64,000 nucleotides of DNA from Alentia gelatinosa (Eukaryota; Annelida; Polychaeta; Phyllodocida; Polynoidae): positions 138,021,118 through 138,085,117 of the forward strand of contig OX465579.1 of assembly GCA_950022655.1 (NCBI GenBank), read 5' to 3'. Positions within the stretch are counted from its first letter, which is position 1. Every line of letters begins with the position of its first letter. The notes beneath the pieces were generated by a model, which worked only from the letters and a program-made list of their open reading frames with translations, searched no databases and was not told the DNA's origin. A program made the position numbers and the translations under genes. Below, piece by piece: positions 48,501 through 59,318 of the stretch.

Positions 48501-51500
48501 AAAAGTTATTAGAGAAAATAACTACTTAGATATAACTGCGGACAGTAGGTATTAAAATTGATTGGTGTGTTATGATATCAGCTCCATCTTAAGAACTTGA
48601 AAACGCTTTTCACTAGTCAGTTAAAAATGAAATTAATTAGGGAAAGATCTCCTCGAAGCTCATCACCTGTTTATTTATCCTGAACATTCCAAAACAAAAC
48701 AACTCGGAACAGATTTAATTCAGATACCCTAACCCTGTCTCTATATGCAACGTTCGTATATCTCATGTGGTGTGATAAAGTTTACATTTTCCGGTATCCG
48801 ATCATAGTACGACCCCTTTGCTTGGACCTCGTGCTAGGTAGGCACTACATGAATTGAACAGCCAATTTTCTCATATAGTGAATTGTTACACTGCACAATC
48901 AAAATTTACACAACCAGAAACCTAAGTGACACATTTAATTGATGTGCATGAAAACAAATCCCTGCATATGCAAAAATCATACTGTAAAAAATATGTGACT
49001 ATGATTTGACTTTTGTAAATCTTTTTAATTCATATAGAATTTGTAATAATGTCTTTTACCAAAGGGTTTATGCATATGTACTTTATTTTCACCACAAATA
49101 GTTTAGGCAGGTAATTGAAATATACCAATATAGTATTTATTTTTAATCAAGAGGATAATTGTATTTTAGAATAATGAAAACACAAATGTAATTCAGTCGA
49201 CTAATTTGTTTTCTGGTTTTTTTCAATTTTGATATTTTAAGATATACCAACACATTTCTCCACTTTCAACAGTGTTGATTACACCTTAAACGAAATCCCA
49301 ATATTGCTTATTAATGGGTTATCACTTGCTAAGCAAAACATTGGTGTATAGCGCCTGGAGACATACATCAAGAGAGAGAGTTTGCTTAGAATACATTATA
49401 TTGTAAACATGCAAAACACTGACTTCAACCGAGATTTCACCGCACCTTATGCGCTTGATTTGATCTTCAGTTTCAGAGGAAGAAGAAAGTGAAAAGGGTG
49501 GGGAACAATTATTTTGTGTTTGTGTGTGTTTAATATAAAGTTTCACAGCATTTATTTTGATCCTTTGCCCCACCAGCATGAATTACCCTGGAACTGTTTA
49601 TGAATGTTATAATCTAGCCTTTTGTCGAGGCTGGTCTGAAGTATGCCCAGCTCATACTGATTCTAGCTATAAAGTGAGTTTTAATGTGCATGGTCTGGAA
49701 TTTTGCAACTCAGACGTAGCTGATACGTTTGATCATATGACTAACAAGTTAAGTATGAATTCCCCATGCAAGCTGGTGGATTCCTCTTGGTATATGATAT
49801 AAAAACCACCATGCATATTTCCCTGCTTAGCATATAGCATTGTTACTTGAACAATGTGCATGTATTGCTACTGCGGAGTTTTCCCGAAAAGAAAAGAAAG
49901 TACAAATTATCCCTGTATGCTTAAAATACTCTTTTGAAAATAATTACCTAAAATTCAAAATCTCTCAAACCGTCGTTGTTTATACTGATCACAAAGATAT
50001 AGAAAATATCACATATTTTCCTCATCGATTAGTGCAGACGTGGCTAGGGTGTTAAAAACATACAAAATATAATTCACAATAATATAACGTTAAGTTCTGG
50101 TCACCTCTACCGGTCAGGTCTGCACCGTACCCGGTCAGGCCGGTCGAGCGGCGGCGTGCCCGGCGAGGAGAGCCTTCTGGAGCCGGGAGAGCGTGTGCTC
50201 GTGGCCGGTCAGCGACGAGGGGTCATCCGCTTCAGTGGCGAGACGGACTTTGCACCAGGTAAACCATATCTCCATCTCAATCTATTTTTCCCTTTTTTTT
50301 CTTTACAGAACTTGTAGGGTCTCTAAAGGTTGTATTCTACCGGGCAAATTGATCGGCGCCGCGTGGGCGTGTAAACCACTGTCAGGGGATCGATAGGAAC
50401 AGGTGTGGTGGAGCAGGCCACATGCTCACCGGCAGTGACCGTACGGCCAAAACTTGATAAAGCTGATTAAAAAGCGTTTGTCTGTTGATCGCTGTACGGT
50501 CACCGTTGTTGATTGGTTCTCACTATAAGGATGTTTTGAAGACGCCTGTCTGAGTTGAAATCAGGCCTATGCGGTGGGACACCCCCTTTTATAAGACAAA
50601 GTCGTATGCCTTGAAAAAGCGTAAAGAGACTGACTGGGGGAGACTTTGATCCTCAACCCCCATTGTATTTTATCACAGTGTACAAAACCAAAATTTTTCA
50701 CATACGGACACAGCTCAATAAAGCATCTACTATTATTGTATACCTCTTTGCGAGGTACCAAATACTGCCCGCTGCTAGGTATGCAGTATTAATAATGTTC
50801 GTGCCCGCTGTGACTGTGACTTGATAAGTCATTAAATGGTGTTTTTTTCCATTGATTCAAGGTATATGATAATAAGGAAACGTCCTTATGTGGAATGGTT
50901 CTCGTTCTCTGTCAGTGGTCGATTTTTATACTGCCTTCCGCCTGTGGCGTCAGGGAGTATGAAATCTACGTCTGACCTCGAACATGAACTGTTTCGTCCA
51001 CAGTAAGGACGTTTCCTAATACTACACGAGCAGTTTCTGTGTGTATTCCTGGAATTGTTTTACATAATAGAGTGTCCCACATTTGAAAATTACTGCGATT
51101 CAGGAGAAATACACGGGTGGCAACCATATCTTTAAAGAGTAAAGAAGCTTAGATACTCAGAATTTAGATGATCTACAATACGGAAAGTGTTTCTTCTATG
51201 ATATAAACGGGGTTTTTTTATATTTATAAATGTATCAAAACCATATTTTTGAATAACATGAAATCATTTGTGGAATAACACTCAGATCCGTACTGTACAC
51301 CATATAAAGGAATCTTCTAGACATCTCCATCAGTACCAATAACTCAATACAAGTTTTACTGATAATAATTTAAAAAAAAATGAAATAAAATGACATATTG
51401 ATATATTTTATTCAAACACAGGCTGGTGGTACGGCATTGAACTCGATCGACCAGTCGGGAAAAACGACGGTTCAGTGAATAACAAGCGTTATTTCACATG

Positions 51501-53403
51501 CAAACCTAAGTATGGCGTATTCGCTCCTCCTTCAAGGATCCAGAAGTAAGTGTCTCCATCAACACCTACACTGACGATACATGTACAAATAGACGGATTT
51601 CTCAGTCGGGGCCATCCATAAAGTTTGTATGCAAAATTTCGAAAAAAAAAAGATAAGGAAGTCCTACCACCGCCCTTCATCTTGTATGCATTCGATTAAA
51701 GAAGGGATGCACTGCCTACTCTATGGATGGCCCTTTTTTAATTAAAACTCCCTGGCACACACATGATTTTCCCAAATAAAGAAGCATATAGCACATGTAT
51801 AGTGCTCACAGAATGTCTGTACAGATAATTGACTGTATATCACCTACTCTGAGTTAGCGCTTAGATTCTTGTGAGTTTTCACTTTTTGTCCTGGTTTTGG
51901 GGTAGGTTAGTTAACTGCTTTAATCATATATGTTGAATACTCAAGTTTGTATAAATATGACTCTTTAAGTGTTAGGTGTACTGCTGAAGGGTTATGCGTT
52001 TGGAGTGATTTGCTTTAGGCTTGTGTAAGGGTCATATGGTTTATTAGGTTTTTATTTATACTGTGTACTCTGTAGTTAATGATTTTGTGCTGTGAATCTG
52101 TGAAGACAAGATAAAGGTCCATGCATTCAGAAATAACGGGAAATTCATCAAATTGTATAAAACCCTAGCCGTTACTACGGAGGAAATATCAAAACAAAAT
52201 ATTATCCGGTATATTACTTCAAGCATTAACGTTTGGGCCAGTTTTTTTGGTTTTTTTTGCATTGAATTGTAGTTTCGTAGGACTATTGTTCCTTTCGGTC
52301 TACAATGCGTGGACCTATAGAATACCAGAGAACTCGGCACTGCGGAGAACCTGGCCCAGAGGAGAATTCGGCACCCGAGAGAACCCGGCCCCGCTATTAT
52401 GTTATATCTTAAGATAAATGCATAGCTAATGTATTCATAAATAGTAAAATTTGCCGCGATACATGTACCGCGATGTCCTAGAGCGCCCGGGGCCGGGTTC
52501 ACCCGGGTGCCGAGTTCTCCAGTTACCTAAAGACTTGCTAGGTAACGTCACGGTGTTGCCTCAAACCTACCCAGTAAATTTTATAATTTGTTTTACAAAC
52601 CAGGCATGGAATTTCCCCGGATTTTCCCGCAATTCCGTATCTGTTTTCAATGCCCCAAGGGTAATTCTTTAGATCAATATAAATTCCAGGGGAAAAAGGG
52701 TAACATAATAGAAAGGCCAATTTCTTTTTCATGATTTCTTTATTGAGACATTTCAGATGCACTTTACAATTTGTATTTCAATCTTATAATGCAGAATCTC
52801 AATGACGAGGCCTGAACCTCAGCCCTCAGCACCGTTTTCCCTGATTTTGTGTTTTATCCAGACGGTAGCGTTCGAGTCTTCCAAGGAAAACCCTCTTTTT
52901 CATTTTCAGTACATTTGTGTATATGAATTACTTTCCCTTGTGTAAAACAATGAAAAAAATACTCTGGCCTCATTCAACTAAAACGGGGATTTTAACCCCC
53001 TACCCCACATCCTAACCCTATACCTCGTTTAAAACTGACCCGTTTTCCATGTCTCTCTGAGGGAGCAAATTTCACATGAAAAATATTTCCACTTTTTTTC
53101 CCTGGCCCACAACTGACATCGGTTACTGGAGAACTCGACCTGAAACGAACTCGACCCGTAGTTGTCCGGAGAACCCGACCCGTTTTGACGAACTCGAACT
53201 GCAGAGTCGACGCGTTTAAATACAGGCTTGATAAGACAGTTTCATATAAAAGGAAAGGTCTGACTATGTAACCTCTAGATGAAAGGACCAGGAGATTTGG
53301 AAAATAAGTCGGATTAGGCTTAGGGCTACGGTTCAGGTTAAGGGAAGGGTTTTCTGTTTGTTTTCTTCCGCTGAGGCGACCAACTTTAGAGCACTGCCGT
53401 AAC

Positions 53404-53434
<31 letters not shown>

Positions 53435-56400
53435 ACAACCACTTGTTCATATTTGTCCGTATACATTTTCATAACAACACCGGAAGATTTCGGGGCAAGT
53501 TCCGTAAACAGGGCAACTTCGTTTCAGGTCAACTAAACTCCGGGGGCGACTTCGTTTCGGGGCGAGTTTTCCAGTATTCCCGACACCCATGTATTCATTT
53601 CCCAATCCTATGCCTGGCAAACAAACAGTCATGCAAAAGCACGCACACAAATTATGAACAGCTTGACAATTGTATCTCTGTGCGTGGTGCTCCTACTCAG
53701 ACTGTCTGACCTCCCTGACGCTGGTGAGTGTCTGGAGGCCGTAGCAGAACGTCAGAGACGGCTATCTGGTGGCGCAGGTACGGCTAGCCAGCCGGCTCTC
53801 AGCTCCTCCTCGTCCAAAGCCAGGCCAGGCCCGACAAGGTAGTACCACAACCAGCTTATGCAGTGCAGCATGACTATATATTCACTTGCATGGGCACCCA
53901 CTCAGCTGTCACAATCCTCAGCCTTTAGTTCTACCTCTTGATTTTTTTTCTTTCTAATTTCAACTTTTTAAATACTATTATATAGAGACAGTGTTATTGT
54001 GTGTGAATGAAATCTGTTCGAGGTATACCACCGACATCATTTTAGGTTTCCGAGTTCGATCCATCATTCCCAGCAGAGGTGGCAGTTTTCCATTTTTACC
54101 ATTGAAGTCCACTTTTTCATTTTCGGTATATGTAGTTAGTTTGAGACGAAGAATATATTAATTTTGCGTCATTCAATCCCCCCCCCCCCTAAAAAAGACT
54201 GACGCTGATGGGTTTTCTACATTTTTCTACATTTTCCCTTTACCACCAGACATCGCTAAGACGTACTACTTCATTATCTACCCAATACGAACCTATCATT
54301 ATAAGCGTATAGAGACTAAAGGTCGCTATCGAGGAGATTTCAGATATATATTCGTAATCTCCTAAGAGAATACGGAATAAAAGTTCCGGCATGCAAAGGA
54401 GTGGTTGAGAAGATGAGCGGCTAGATTGTCATTCCTCTGATAAAGACCAACGCACACTTTGCGACATAGCGTTAATGCCATATAATATGAGGCTCCCCCA
54501 ACTGCTATGGGGGCCATCGTCGGAGGTACATTTTATGGCAAATTTTTCCCTTCCAGTGCTTCGCTGAGCGTCCCTCCCTTATGATATTATCCTTCGCAAT
54601 TATATCGCAAGGAAAATATCGCTAAATGTGCGTTGGACTTAACTTATATTTGGAATGCTTAATAATGGATACAGCATTACCATGGTTTTGATCTGCATGC
54701 TCATATTCTCCTTGTTTATTCGCTCGGATATCACTACCCAACAACTATACAGAGAATACGACTATGCAGATCATAATCATGTTGATATTGTGTATAAATC
54801 ATCGGCCAGTTCTTCTCATACCATGTCTATATGGTGTGGGAAGTAGAACCCTCATCACGGTAAATTTGTATGGGTGAGATTTTTTTTTTTACCTAAATCA
54901 CACCCCTGTGGTGTAAAATCAGCAGGAAAAGCTGGACATTGAGATAGTCATGAGGTGTTGAACAGAACTAGAGTTAGAAGAATGAGGGTCTCATATTACG
55001 CTAGAATACCGAGAACAGATTTCAGTCCTACACACTCACTCTGTCTTCTTATTATCATGTACCTGGAAATCATTAAAAAAGAGAATGCCATGTTTTTACG
55101 TCCGGTATTCTCGATTGAACAGCAAGTCACGTAGTGCAGAGGGACAACTTCTATTCAAACGAGATCTGTACAGCTGACTCGTAAAAGTGAGACATTCACA
55201 TACAGGTATTTAATGATATGATGTCGTTGCCTGTTATAGTAAATGCTGGGATTCTCTCAGTGTTCCGTTCAATAGCGGTAGAATTATTGAGCACGATGGT
55301 CAGTAGACATCAGTTTAGGTATATGTTACATGATCTTTTCTCAAACTTAAGATGATGTTGGGCTAATCCATGATAGCCTAAGGCTGAGGTTGTGGTTACA
55401 TTTCTTTTTATATAAACAACATATTTCCATTGCATGTTAACCGAAGTGTTGTATGCCTTTATCTGGTTTATATATGATTCACAATATAATTAAGAAGTGT
55501 GTATTGGATGCGTGCGTGAATGGATTCAGAAATAAATTTAACTGATGTCACTTTAAGTAAGAACTCATTTACATGCTTTACGCTACTTCATGTCCGAAGA
55601 TGCACAGTTTTTTAAAGCTATGATGCGTGCTTTTATTAGACGTAGAATACACCTGCACTTGGCCAGCACTCTTTTCCATGTACATACGATGCACAGGTGT
55701 GTAGTGTTAACACAAGTAGAGTCTTGACATGTTTGATTATGTCATGCTGCATCGTTTTACCCCATTTTGGTGATTTGGACACCATATTGCCTTCCTCAAC
55801 GTTTCAAATTTTGTTCCTTCTTTTACCTCTTTGTTGAACACTACATTTTTCCAATGTTGATTTCTATGCTTGGTAGGCAGCAGGGTTTTCTCGAGACGTC
55901 TAACATTCCCACCACCCCCAAACGGCCAGCGTAAGTACTGCCCACATATCCAGGTGGTGGCCAATGTACATTTAACAGGAATGTACATTTAACAGGAATG
56001 TACATGTAACAGCAATGTACATGTAACAGCAATGTACATGTAACAGCAATGTACATGTAACAGCAATGTACATGTGAAAGCGATGCACAGTGTCGTGTTC
56101 GTACAGTTTTAGTCTTTCATGCAAACTACATAGACAACCATCCATCATACAAGTCTAATTGAACAAATTACCCAAACAAACAAACATCCATCATACTATG
56201 GATTGGAATCCCAAACTATCAAGTCTTCCAGCTTGCCTGAACATATTGTCCACCTGACATGTAAATATACATATTCACAGCGTTAGCGTCTCGCATTTGC
56301 ATAGACTGTATACGTCTGGTGAGATTATCAGCAGACAATGGTGTGACTTGAGTGTTACACCTCCTCAATTATTTTTATGTGTATCATCACAGTTCCTGTG

Positions 56401-59318
56401 AATCCTATGCAGTCTGAGGATTTCAATGAACGAAACCACTTAAATTATTATACCCACACCATGACAACACCGGGCAATCCCGTTTTGTAACACAAGAAAC
56501 ACATTGTCAACAACTGACACCAAGTGAATCGCCATGATTATGCTGCTGTCGCTACGGTCGTCACAATCGAATGGGTCAATGGCGCAAGCAAATGTCAGCG
56601 CTGATTGGCTGGCAGGTTGTATACCTGAGGGCTACACACGCATGGTCAATCGTATAGCTTCTCACACATCAAGCTTATTGAAGCAGTAGCTGCCATACAG
56701 ACAAAACCTAGCCTCGTCACACACCATTACATACAACCCATGTCAAAATATTTATTCCAGTATCACGAGTAATTACTCTCATGTCATGATGCAAAATTAT
56801 TGCAGAGTGCAGATTCTCCTTGTAAGAAATACCCAGCCAATATACATATATTCTATTTTTTGTCAATTTTTCTTTTTCTTTTAAGCATATATGTCTTATT
56901 CTCCACATTGTTCACAATGAGGTTCTGTTGTAGTATGAAATGACACGTTGAATTTTGATTTCTACACTCTCAGACTTAGGTTAATACACTGAATATGTAT
57001 CTGTTTTCTTATCTCTTTCATTTTGTTCAAATACATAGCCGTAACCTTTTTATAAGATACTAGAAAGCCACATCAACAACCAACTTACACATAACCATTT
57101 CCCTGAATAATACCTTCATGACCTAATCGCCTAATATGTCCCTATGGCTATGTAGTAATTATGTATACACATGTATTAATTTTTAGCATCATTTCTGGAG
57201 ATGAGTGTAAAAAATCAGTATATTCTTTTTTCCCCCTTTTTCTTTTCGTATCACCTAATCGTAATTTGAATTTTTCCTCTCGAATCAAAGCCAAAAATCC
57301 AATAAGGTGTTTTCAAAAGTAGAAGCCTTTAATACACGATGTTTTATGTGACTGAGAATAGGCTTCGTTACAATAACGTGATACTTAGAGTTTACCTTTC
57401 TTGTCGAACTAATTCAATTCTAAGTGATTTTATTTGATAGATGTTCTATTTGTGAAAAAGAATAAGAAAAAAGTATATATATATATATATATATATGTAA
57501 TGCGAGTAAATGAAATTCTTTTGAAATTGTCCAATGCAGACCGAAGAGTTCGGGCAGCTCGAGCGGACTGAGGCGACCCCTGGCGTTGTCCAACTCTGGC
57601 GGCGAGTTCCGCCTGCAGGAGGGAACCAGCGTCTTCTGTAATAACGAGCTGGGTGAGTGACCCGTCTTCTCTCCATAAACCCTATATAAGCAAATATGCA
57701 AGTCCTTCGACAAATGACGGAATCCCGATATTTCATATACACCGGTAACACTTGCAGTGTTAATATATATATGTATTTCGATTCATAGCCATTCTGTTCC
57801 AAATTTATGTTGTAAATGATGCTTTTTCATAAGCGTTTTAAATTCCCGAATTTTGTCCTTAGTCCCGACTTTCATCCCTGCTATAAAGAGCTGATTTCAC
57901 CAGCACGATATGTTTTTGCCTATTAGGGGTCGGACATTCTCTTCCAGTATCTTGCTAGATCTTACTGGATCATACTCAGATATGGCAGTTTTCCTCTTCT
58001 CGAACGAAATTATTGTTTTCTTTTTCAGCCCCATTTCATGACCAATAAACGTGTGTTTCTGATGTTTTCTCAGTCTCCCTGAGGCAGAAAATTCCTGTTC
58101 CCGATTATAATAGGCGATCGGTCTTTGACCACGACACACTAATTCTTCCCGATCTTTGCCCACCGGGTTTTTCAGAATCTGTGAACTTTATGTCGCCGCA
58201 TGCAATTTACTGAGCAGATCACACTTCTTCCTGACGGGAACCGGGCACTACCTTTCCCTGACCTTAAGATTATCGCTGTACCCACCTTCAGCACCGTTTC
58301 TGAGTCGGGCGTTTAGATAGCGATGATATGTATCCCCCGTTCTATTCACAAGTATCATATACCTATTTGTAGGCAATTACATAACTTTAAACAGTTTTCC
58401 GATATCTTAAATAGAACAGAAGATCTACTTCATGGTTCTGGTCATTCGGAGGCCAACAGAGATGTAGGACTCGTCAGCAGTGGCTTACTCGTGGCAAACC
58501 ACTTGGCAGTCACTTATTTCGGTTTCCCGTTGAGAACCTATTTCAGCAGGATTATATGATTTGAAAAGCAAGTTCTTCCTCTCTCTCAAATGCCTTATAA
58601 TCAATCTGGAATCTTGGTAGTTTTTGAAACCTCCTTTGCTCCATTCAACAAGTCAACAAATCGGCCAGCATCGACGTAGGTCGCATGTCCTGCTAGAATC
58701 AGCACCTAATCCTTTAAGGACGGGTGCCAGCCGCTGAGTTAACACATTCTAAGCTAAACTGGTGAATTGCTAGGTCGGGATGAATCATGTGATGCGGTGG
58801 AAGAATCCACCCCCCATCCCCCACCCCCACCTGTGAGAGAAAATAGGGGATGCACACACAGATGCACTTGATCTTACAAGATTTAATACGATTCAGCAAG
58901 ATCTAGCAAGGTACTGCATGACACTGCAAGACCCTGCCCGGCAGAAAAGAAAATGTGCTGGTGGAATAAGCACTTTACTGTGTGTCAACCTTTCGTGGTT
59001 TCGGGTCACCTGCCCATAATGGTTATTGTCCATGTAATCTATAGACCCTTGTTTTCATTTCACCTACTTTGTTCCACAGGGGTCATCCGCTATATGGGGA
59101 CTGTGGAGTTCGCGGAGGGCATCTGGCTGGGCGTTGAGCTGAGGACGAGTAAAGGCAAGAACGACGGAGCTGTGAGCGGCACGCGCTACTTCACGTGCCG
59201 ACCTAACCACGGGCTGCTCGTACGGCCCTCCAAAGTCACCGTCCGCGGCATTAACGGTGCCAAGCTCATGGGCAATTTGGAAGTTTCCGACTCAGACAAA
59301 AAGGATACATCCTATTGA
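31342..59318 (+). CDS. CLIP4: CLIP4-like CAP-Gly domain-containing linker protein (ankyrin isoform)
   Basis: Exons 31342-31632, 32815-33070, 33774-33917, 44415-44605, 44953-45088, 46742-46870, 50118-50258, 51422-51545, 53701-53838, 57540-57652 and 59080-59318 join with every phase matching (1902 nt, 633 residues plus stop). Domains: residues 1-97 N-terminal module, about 98-230 three ankyrin repeats ([40 protein letters not shown]), then three CAP-Gly domains, each with GKNDG, the groove that binds C-terminal EEY/F of tubulin and EB proteins. From family knowledge, CLIP3/CLIP4 share the ankyrin plus CAP-Gly layout; CLIP4 has three CAP-Gly domains and CLIP3 two, and CLIP4 begins MTIEDL, close to MTLDDG here. 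The gene spans 28 kb with repeat-filled introns. The expected role is a microtubule plus-end or membrane linker. Confidence 0.93.
31783..31806 (-). other. Hammerhead-ribozyme-like core
   Basis: The minus strand reads CTGAAGA, then GGCC-ACAT-GGCC, then GAAAC: the CUGANGA box, a 4-bp stem II with tetraloop and the GAAA box. Stems I and III are not apparent, so activity is unproven. Confidence 0.4.
32240..32814 (+). repeat. 61-bp minisatellite copying the 3' splice site of ankyrin exon 2
   Basis: Nine diverged units, each containing GGTGTCATTTCAGCTCTTGAAA, run directly into the true acceptor GGTGTCATTTCAG|CTGTTGAAG at 32814/32815. CAGCTCTTGAAA occurs at about 32258, 32322, 32383, 32444, 32505, 32627, 32686 and 32747; the unit at about 32566 has TAG in place of CAG. 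One unit is shortened by 2 bp. Confidence 0.93.
32815..33070 (+). CDS. CLIP4: CLIP4-like exon 2 (ankyrin repeats 1-2)
   Basis: Encodes [20 protein letters not shown] and [18 protein letters not shown]. Donor ATAG|GTAATA, phase 1. Codon use is GC-richer than the flanking introns, as for the other exons. Confidence 0.93.
33774..33917 (+). CDS. CLIP4: CLIP4-like exon 3 (ankyrin repeat 3)
   Basis: Acceptor TTGGTCACAG|AT. Encodes [20 protein letters not shown] and [10 protein letters not shown]. Donor TTAG|GTGGGA leaves one base (phase 1), which matches both the exon at 44415 and the alternative exon at 39036. Confidence 0.92.
34445..34500 (+). repeat. (AAAC)n microsatellite
   Basis: About 13 uninterrupted tetranucleotide units. 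Confidence 0.95.
38487..38838. mobile_element. Fold-back element with about 86-bp arms
   Basis: Left arm 38487-38572 starts TTTTGTGGACAGGCG and ends CAACCTCGAG. Right arm 38752-38838 is its inverted, diverged copy. Arms share CGCGTAATA..ACATGAGCG. The middle (about 180 bp) has no coding signal. Confidence 0.85.
39036..42570 (+). CDS. CLIP4: Giant alternative 5' exon of the CLIP4-like gene
   Basis: Acceptor CCCTTATTTTTCAG|AAACC and donor TTATCAGCAG|GTATAA. One uninterrupted 3.5-kb frame from 39072. Segments: myristoylation start; [15 protein letters not shown]; a basic island [18 protein letters not shown] near residue 400; the 56-residue repeats (about residues 522-738); a Ser-rich zone [20 protein letters not shown]; and acidic clusters such as [12 protein letters not shown] close to the end. 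An out-of-frame ATG at 39044 (poor context) opens a 27-codon upstream frame that overlaps the main start. Clean coding over more than 1100 codons in AT-rich intronic surroundings argues for selection. Confidence 0.85.
39072..59318 (+). CDS. CLIP4: CLIP4-like alternative isoform: acidic, predicted N-myristoylated head plus three CAP-Gly domains
   Basis: The alternative first coding exon (39036-42570, ATG 39072) joins in phase to 44415-44605 and all later CLIP4 exons: 3499 + 1211 nt = 4710 nt, 1569 residues plus stop. The first residues MGKSASKAK closely match the N-myristoylation start of NCS-1/frequenin. The head has about 1166 residues, is highly acidic and Ser-rich with no recognised fold, and holds four 56-residue repeats. 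The ATG has A at -3 and G at +4. An in-frame TGA (39045-39047) lies 24 bases before the ATG, so the frame cannot be entered from upstream. The isoform has no ankyrin repeats and would offer membrane anchoring in their place. The open frame and splice phases are seen; the isoform and its lipidation are inferred. Alternative: a separate gene ending at 42644 by read-through, less likely given the good phase-1 donor. Confidence 0.78.
40634..41285 (+). repeat. In-frame 168-bp (56-residue) tandem repeat, about 3.9 copies
   Basis: Units begin near 40634, 40802, 40970 and 41138. Core residues are [20 protein letters not shown], then [20 protein letters not shown]. Copies 2 and 3 are almost identical in DNA, so expansion is recent. 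Copies 1 and 4 are diverged at the outer edges. Confidence 0.95.
42571..44414. other. Intron between the giant exon and the CAP-Gly 1 exon
   Basis: AT-rich, no exon recognised. 43851-43876 has a CTGACTTTCATCCCTGCATA end-like motif of the intronic repeat family. Confidence 0.5.
44415..44605 (+). CDS. CLIP4: CLIP4-like exon: linker and start of CAP-Gly 1
   Basis: Acceptor TTGGTTTTGACAG|AA, donor AAG|GTCAGT. Encodes [20 protein letters not shown] (the ankyrin-to-CAP-Gly helix) and the domain start [13 protein letters not shown]. Entry phase 1 accepts either the ankyrin exon or the giant exon. Confidence 0.92.
44953..45088 (+). CDS. CLIP4: CLIP4-like exon: CAP-Gly 1 core
   Basis: Encodes [35 protein letters not shown]. 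The GKNDG groove is intact. Donor CACG|GTAATT, phase 1. Confidence 0.93.
45541..45577 (+). repeat. GT/poly-G microsatellite
   Basis: (TG)n followed by about 20 G, in an intron. Confidence 0.9.
45637..46050. mobile_element. Probable TIR element starting AAGCCTGGTTCCCACTAGGC
   Basis: The start AAGCCTGGTTCCCACTAGGC and an internal CCAAGTGGGAAC are inverted. An AGTCGGCGACT-type motif recurs in both orientations. The right end is uncertain. Confidence 0.45.
46742..46870 (+). CDS. CLIP4: CLIP4-like exon: CAP-Gly 1 end and linker
   Basis: Encodes [20 protein letters not shown] and [16 protein letters not shown]. The IFAPxxKI motif closes the CAP-Gly fold. Donor ACAG|GTCAGT. Confidence 0.92.
47273..48186 (+). 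mobile_element. piggyBac-like MITE, subfamily B, copy 2, split by an LTR
   Basis: Starts CCCATTCGGGCCGTATGATG and ends GGCGCGATAGGG before TTAA (48187-48190). GATGCCTCGAGGCATC palindromes lie at about 47285-47375. A family-L LTR (47496-48036) sits inside. Confidence 0.8.
47496..48036 (-). mobile_element. Solo LTR, family L, copy 2
   Basis: 541 bp. The minus strand begins TGTAGGGGTCAGGG and has a GAATAAAAGC polyA signal. Flanks TTTGT and TTTAT differ by one base. Shares ACTGAGTTACGTAA-type and CACAAAAC blocks with 17944-18480. Confidence 0.78.
48191..50117. other. Intron, AT-rich, nothing recognised
   Basis: No exon, RNA gene or clear repeat ends seen; small open frames here have no family signal. 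Confidence 0.4.
50118..50258 (+). CDS. CLIP4: CLIP4-like exon: start of CAP-Gly 2
   Basis: Acceptor CCGGTCAG|GT, donor CCAG|GTAAAC. Encodes a Gly/Arg/Ser linker, then [20 protein letters not shown] and SGETDFAP. Very GC-rich against its intron. Confidence 0.92.
51422..51545 (+). CDS. CLIP4: CLIP4-like exon: CAP-Gly 2 core
   Basis: Encodes [20 protein letters not shown], then [25 protein letters not shown] is intact. Donor AGAA|GTAAGT, phase 2. Confidence 0.94.
52324..52523. mobile_element. Short TIR element, ACTGGAGAACTCGG family
   Basis: Left ACCAGAGAACTCGGCAC (52324-52340) and right GTGCCGAGTTCTCCAGT (52507-52523). GAACCCGGCC-type sub-repeats lie inside. Confidence 0.75.
53124..53576. mobile_element. 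TIR element, TACTGGAGAACTCGACC family, with degenerate TTAGG repeats
   Basis: Left TACTGGAGAACTCGACC (53124) is inverted at 53543-53576 as TACTGGAAAACTCGCCC. Inside are GGATTAGGCTTAGGGC-like telomeric variants (53313-53350) and a poly-C/(AC)n tract (53402-53439). The same end motif occurs inside the element at 9923-10458. Confidence 0.78.
53701..53838 (+). CDS. CLIP4: CLIP4-like exon: linker between CAP-Gly 2 and 3, part 1
   Basis: Acceptor GTGCTCCTACTCAG|A, donor ACAAG|GTAGTA. Encodes [20 protein letters not shown] and a Ser/Ala-rich run ending [12 protein letters not shown]. No fold expected; phases 2 to 2 agree with both neighbours. Confidence 0.85.
53839..57539. other. Intron with a 17-bp tandem repeat
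   Basis: Contains the array at 55963-56081, a poly-C run at 54179 and a (TA)n tract just before the acceptor (57474-57495). No exon seen. Confidence 0.5.
55963..56081 (+). repeat. 17-bp tandem repeat, 7 units
   Basis: Unit AATGTACATGTAACAGC, with AATGTACATTTAACAGG in the first units. The TGTACATG part is itself palindromic. Confidence 0.92.
57540..57652 (+). CDS. CLIP4: CLIP4-like exon: linker and start of CAP-Gly 3
   Basis: Encodes [20 protein letters not shown], then [16 protein letters not shown], the first strand of CAP-Gly 3. Donor CTGG|GTGAGT, phase 1. Confidence 0.9.
59080..59318 (+). CDS. CLIP4: CLIP4-like last exon: CAP-Gly 3 and C-terminus
   Basis: Acceptor TTTGTTCCACAG|GG. Encodes [20 protein letters not shown], then [32 protein letters not shown] and the tail [16 protein letters not shown] (TGA 59316-59318). 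GKNDG is intact, so all three domains keep their ligand groove. The tail is short and charged, without the zinc knuckles of CLIP1. Confidence 0.95.
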
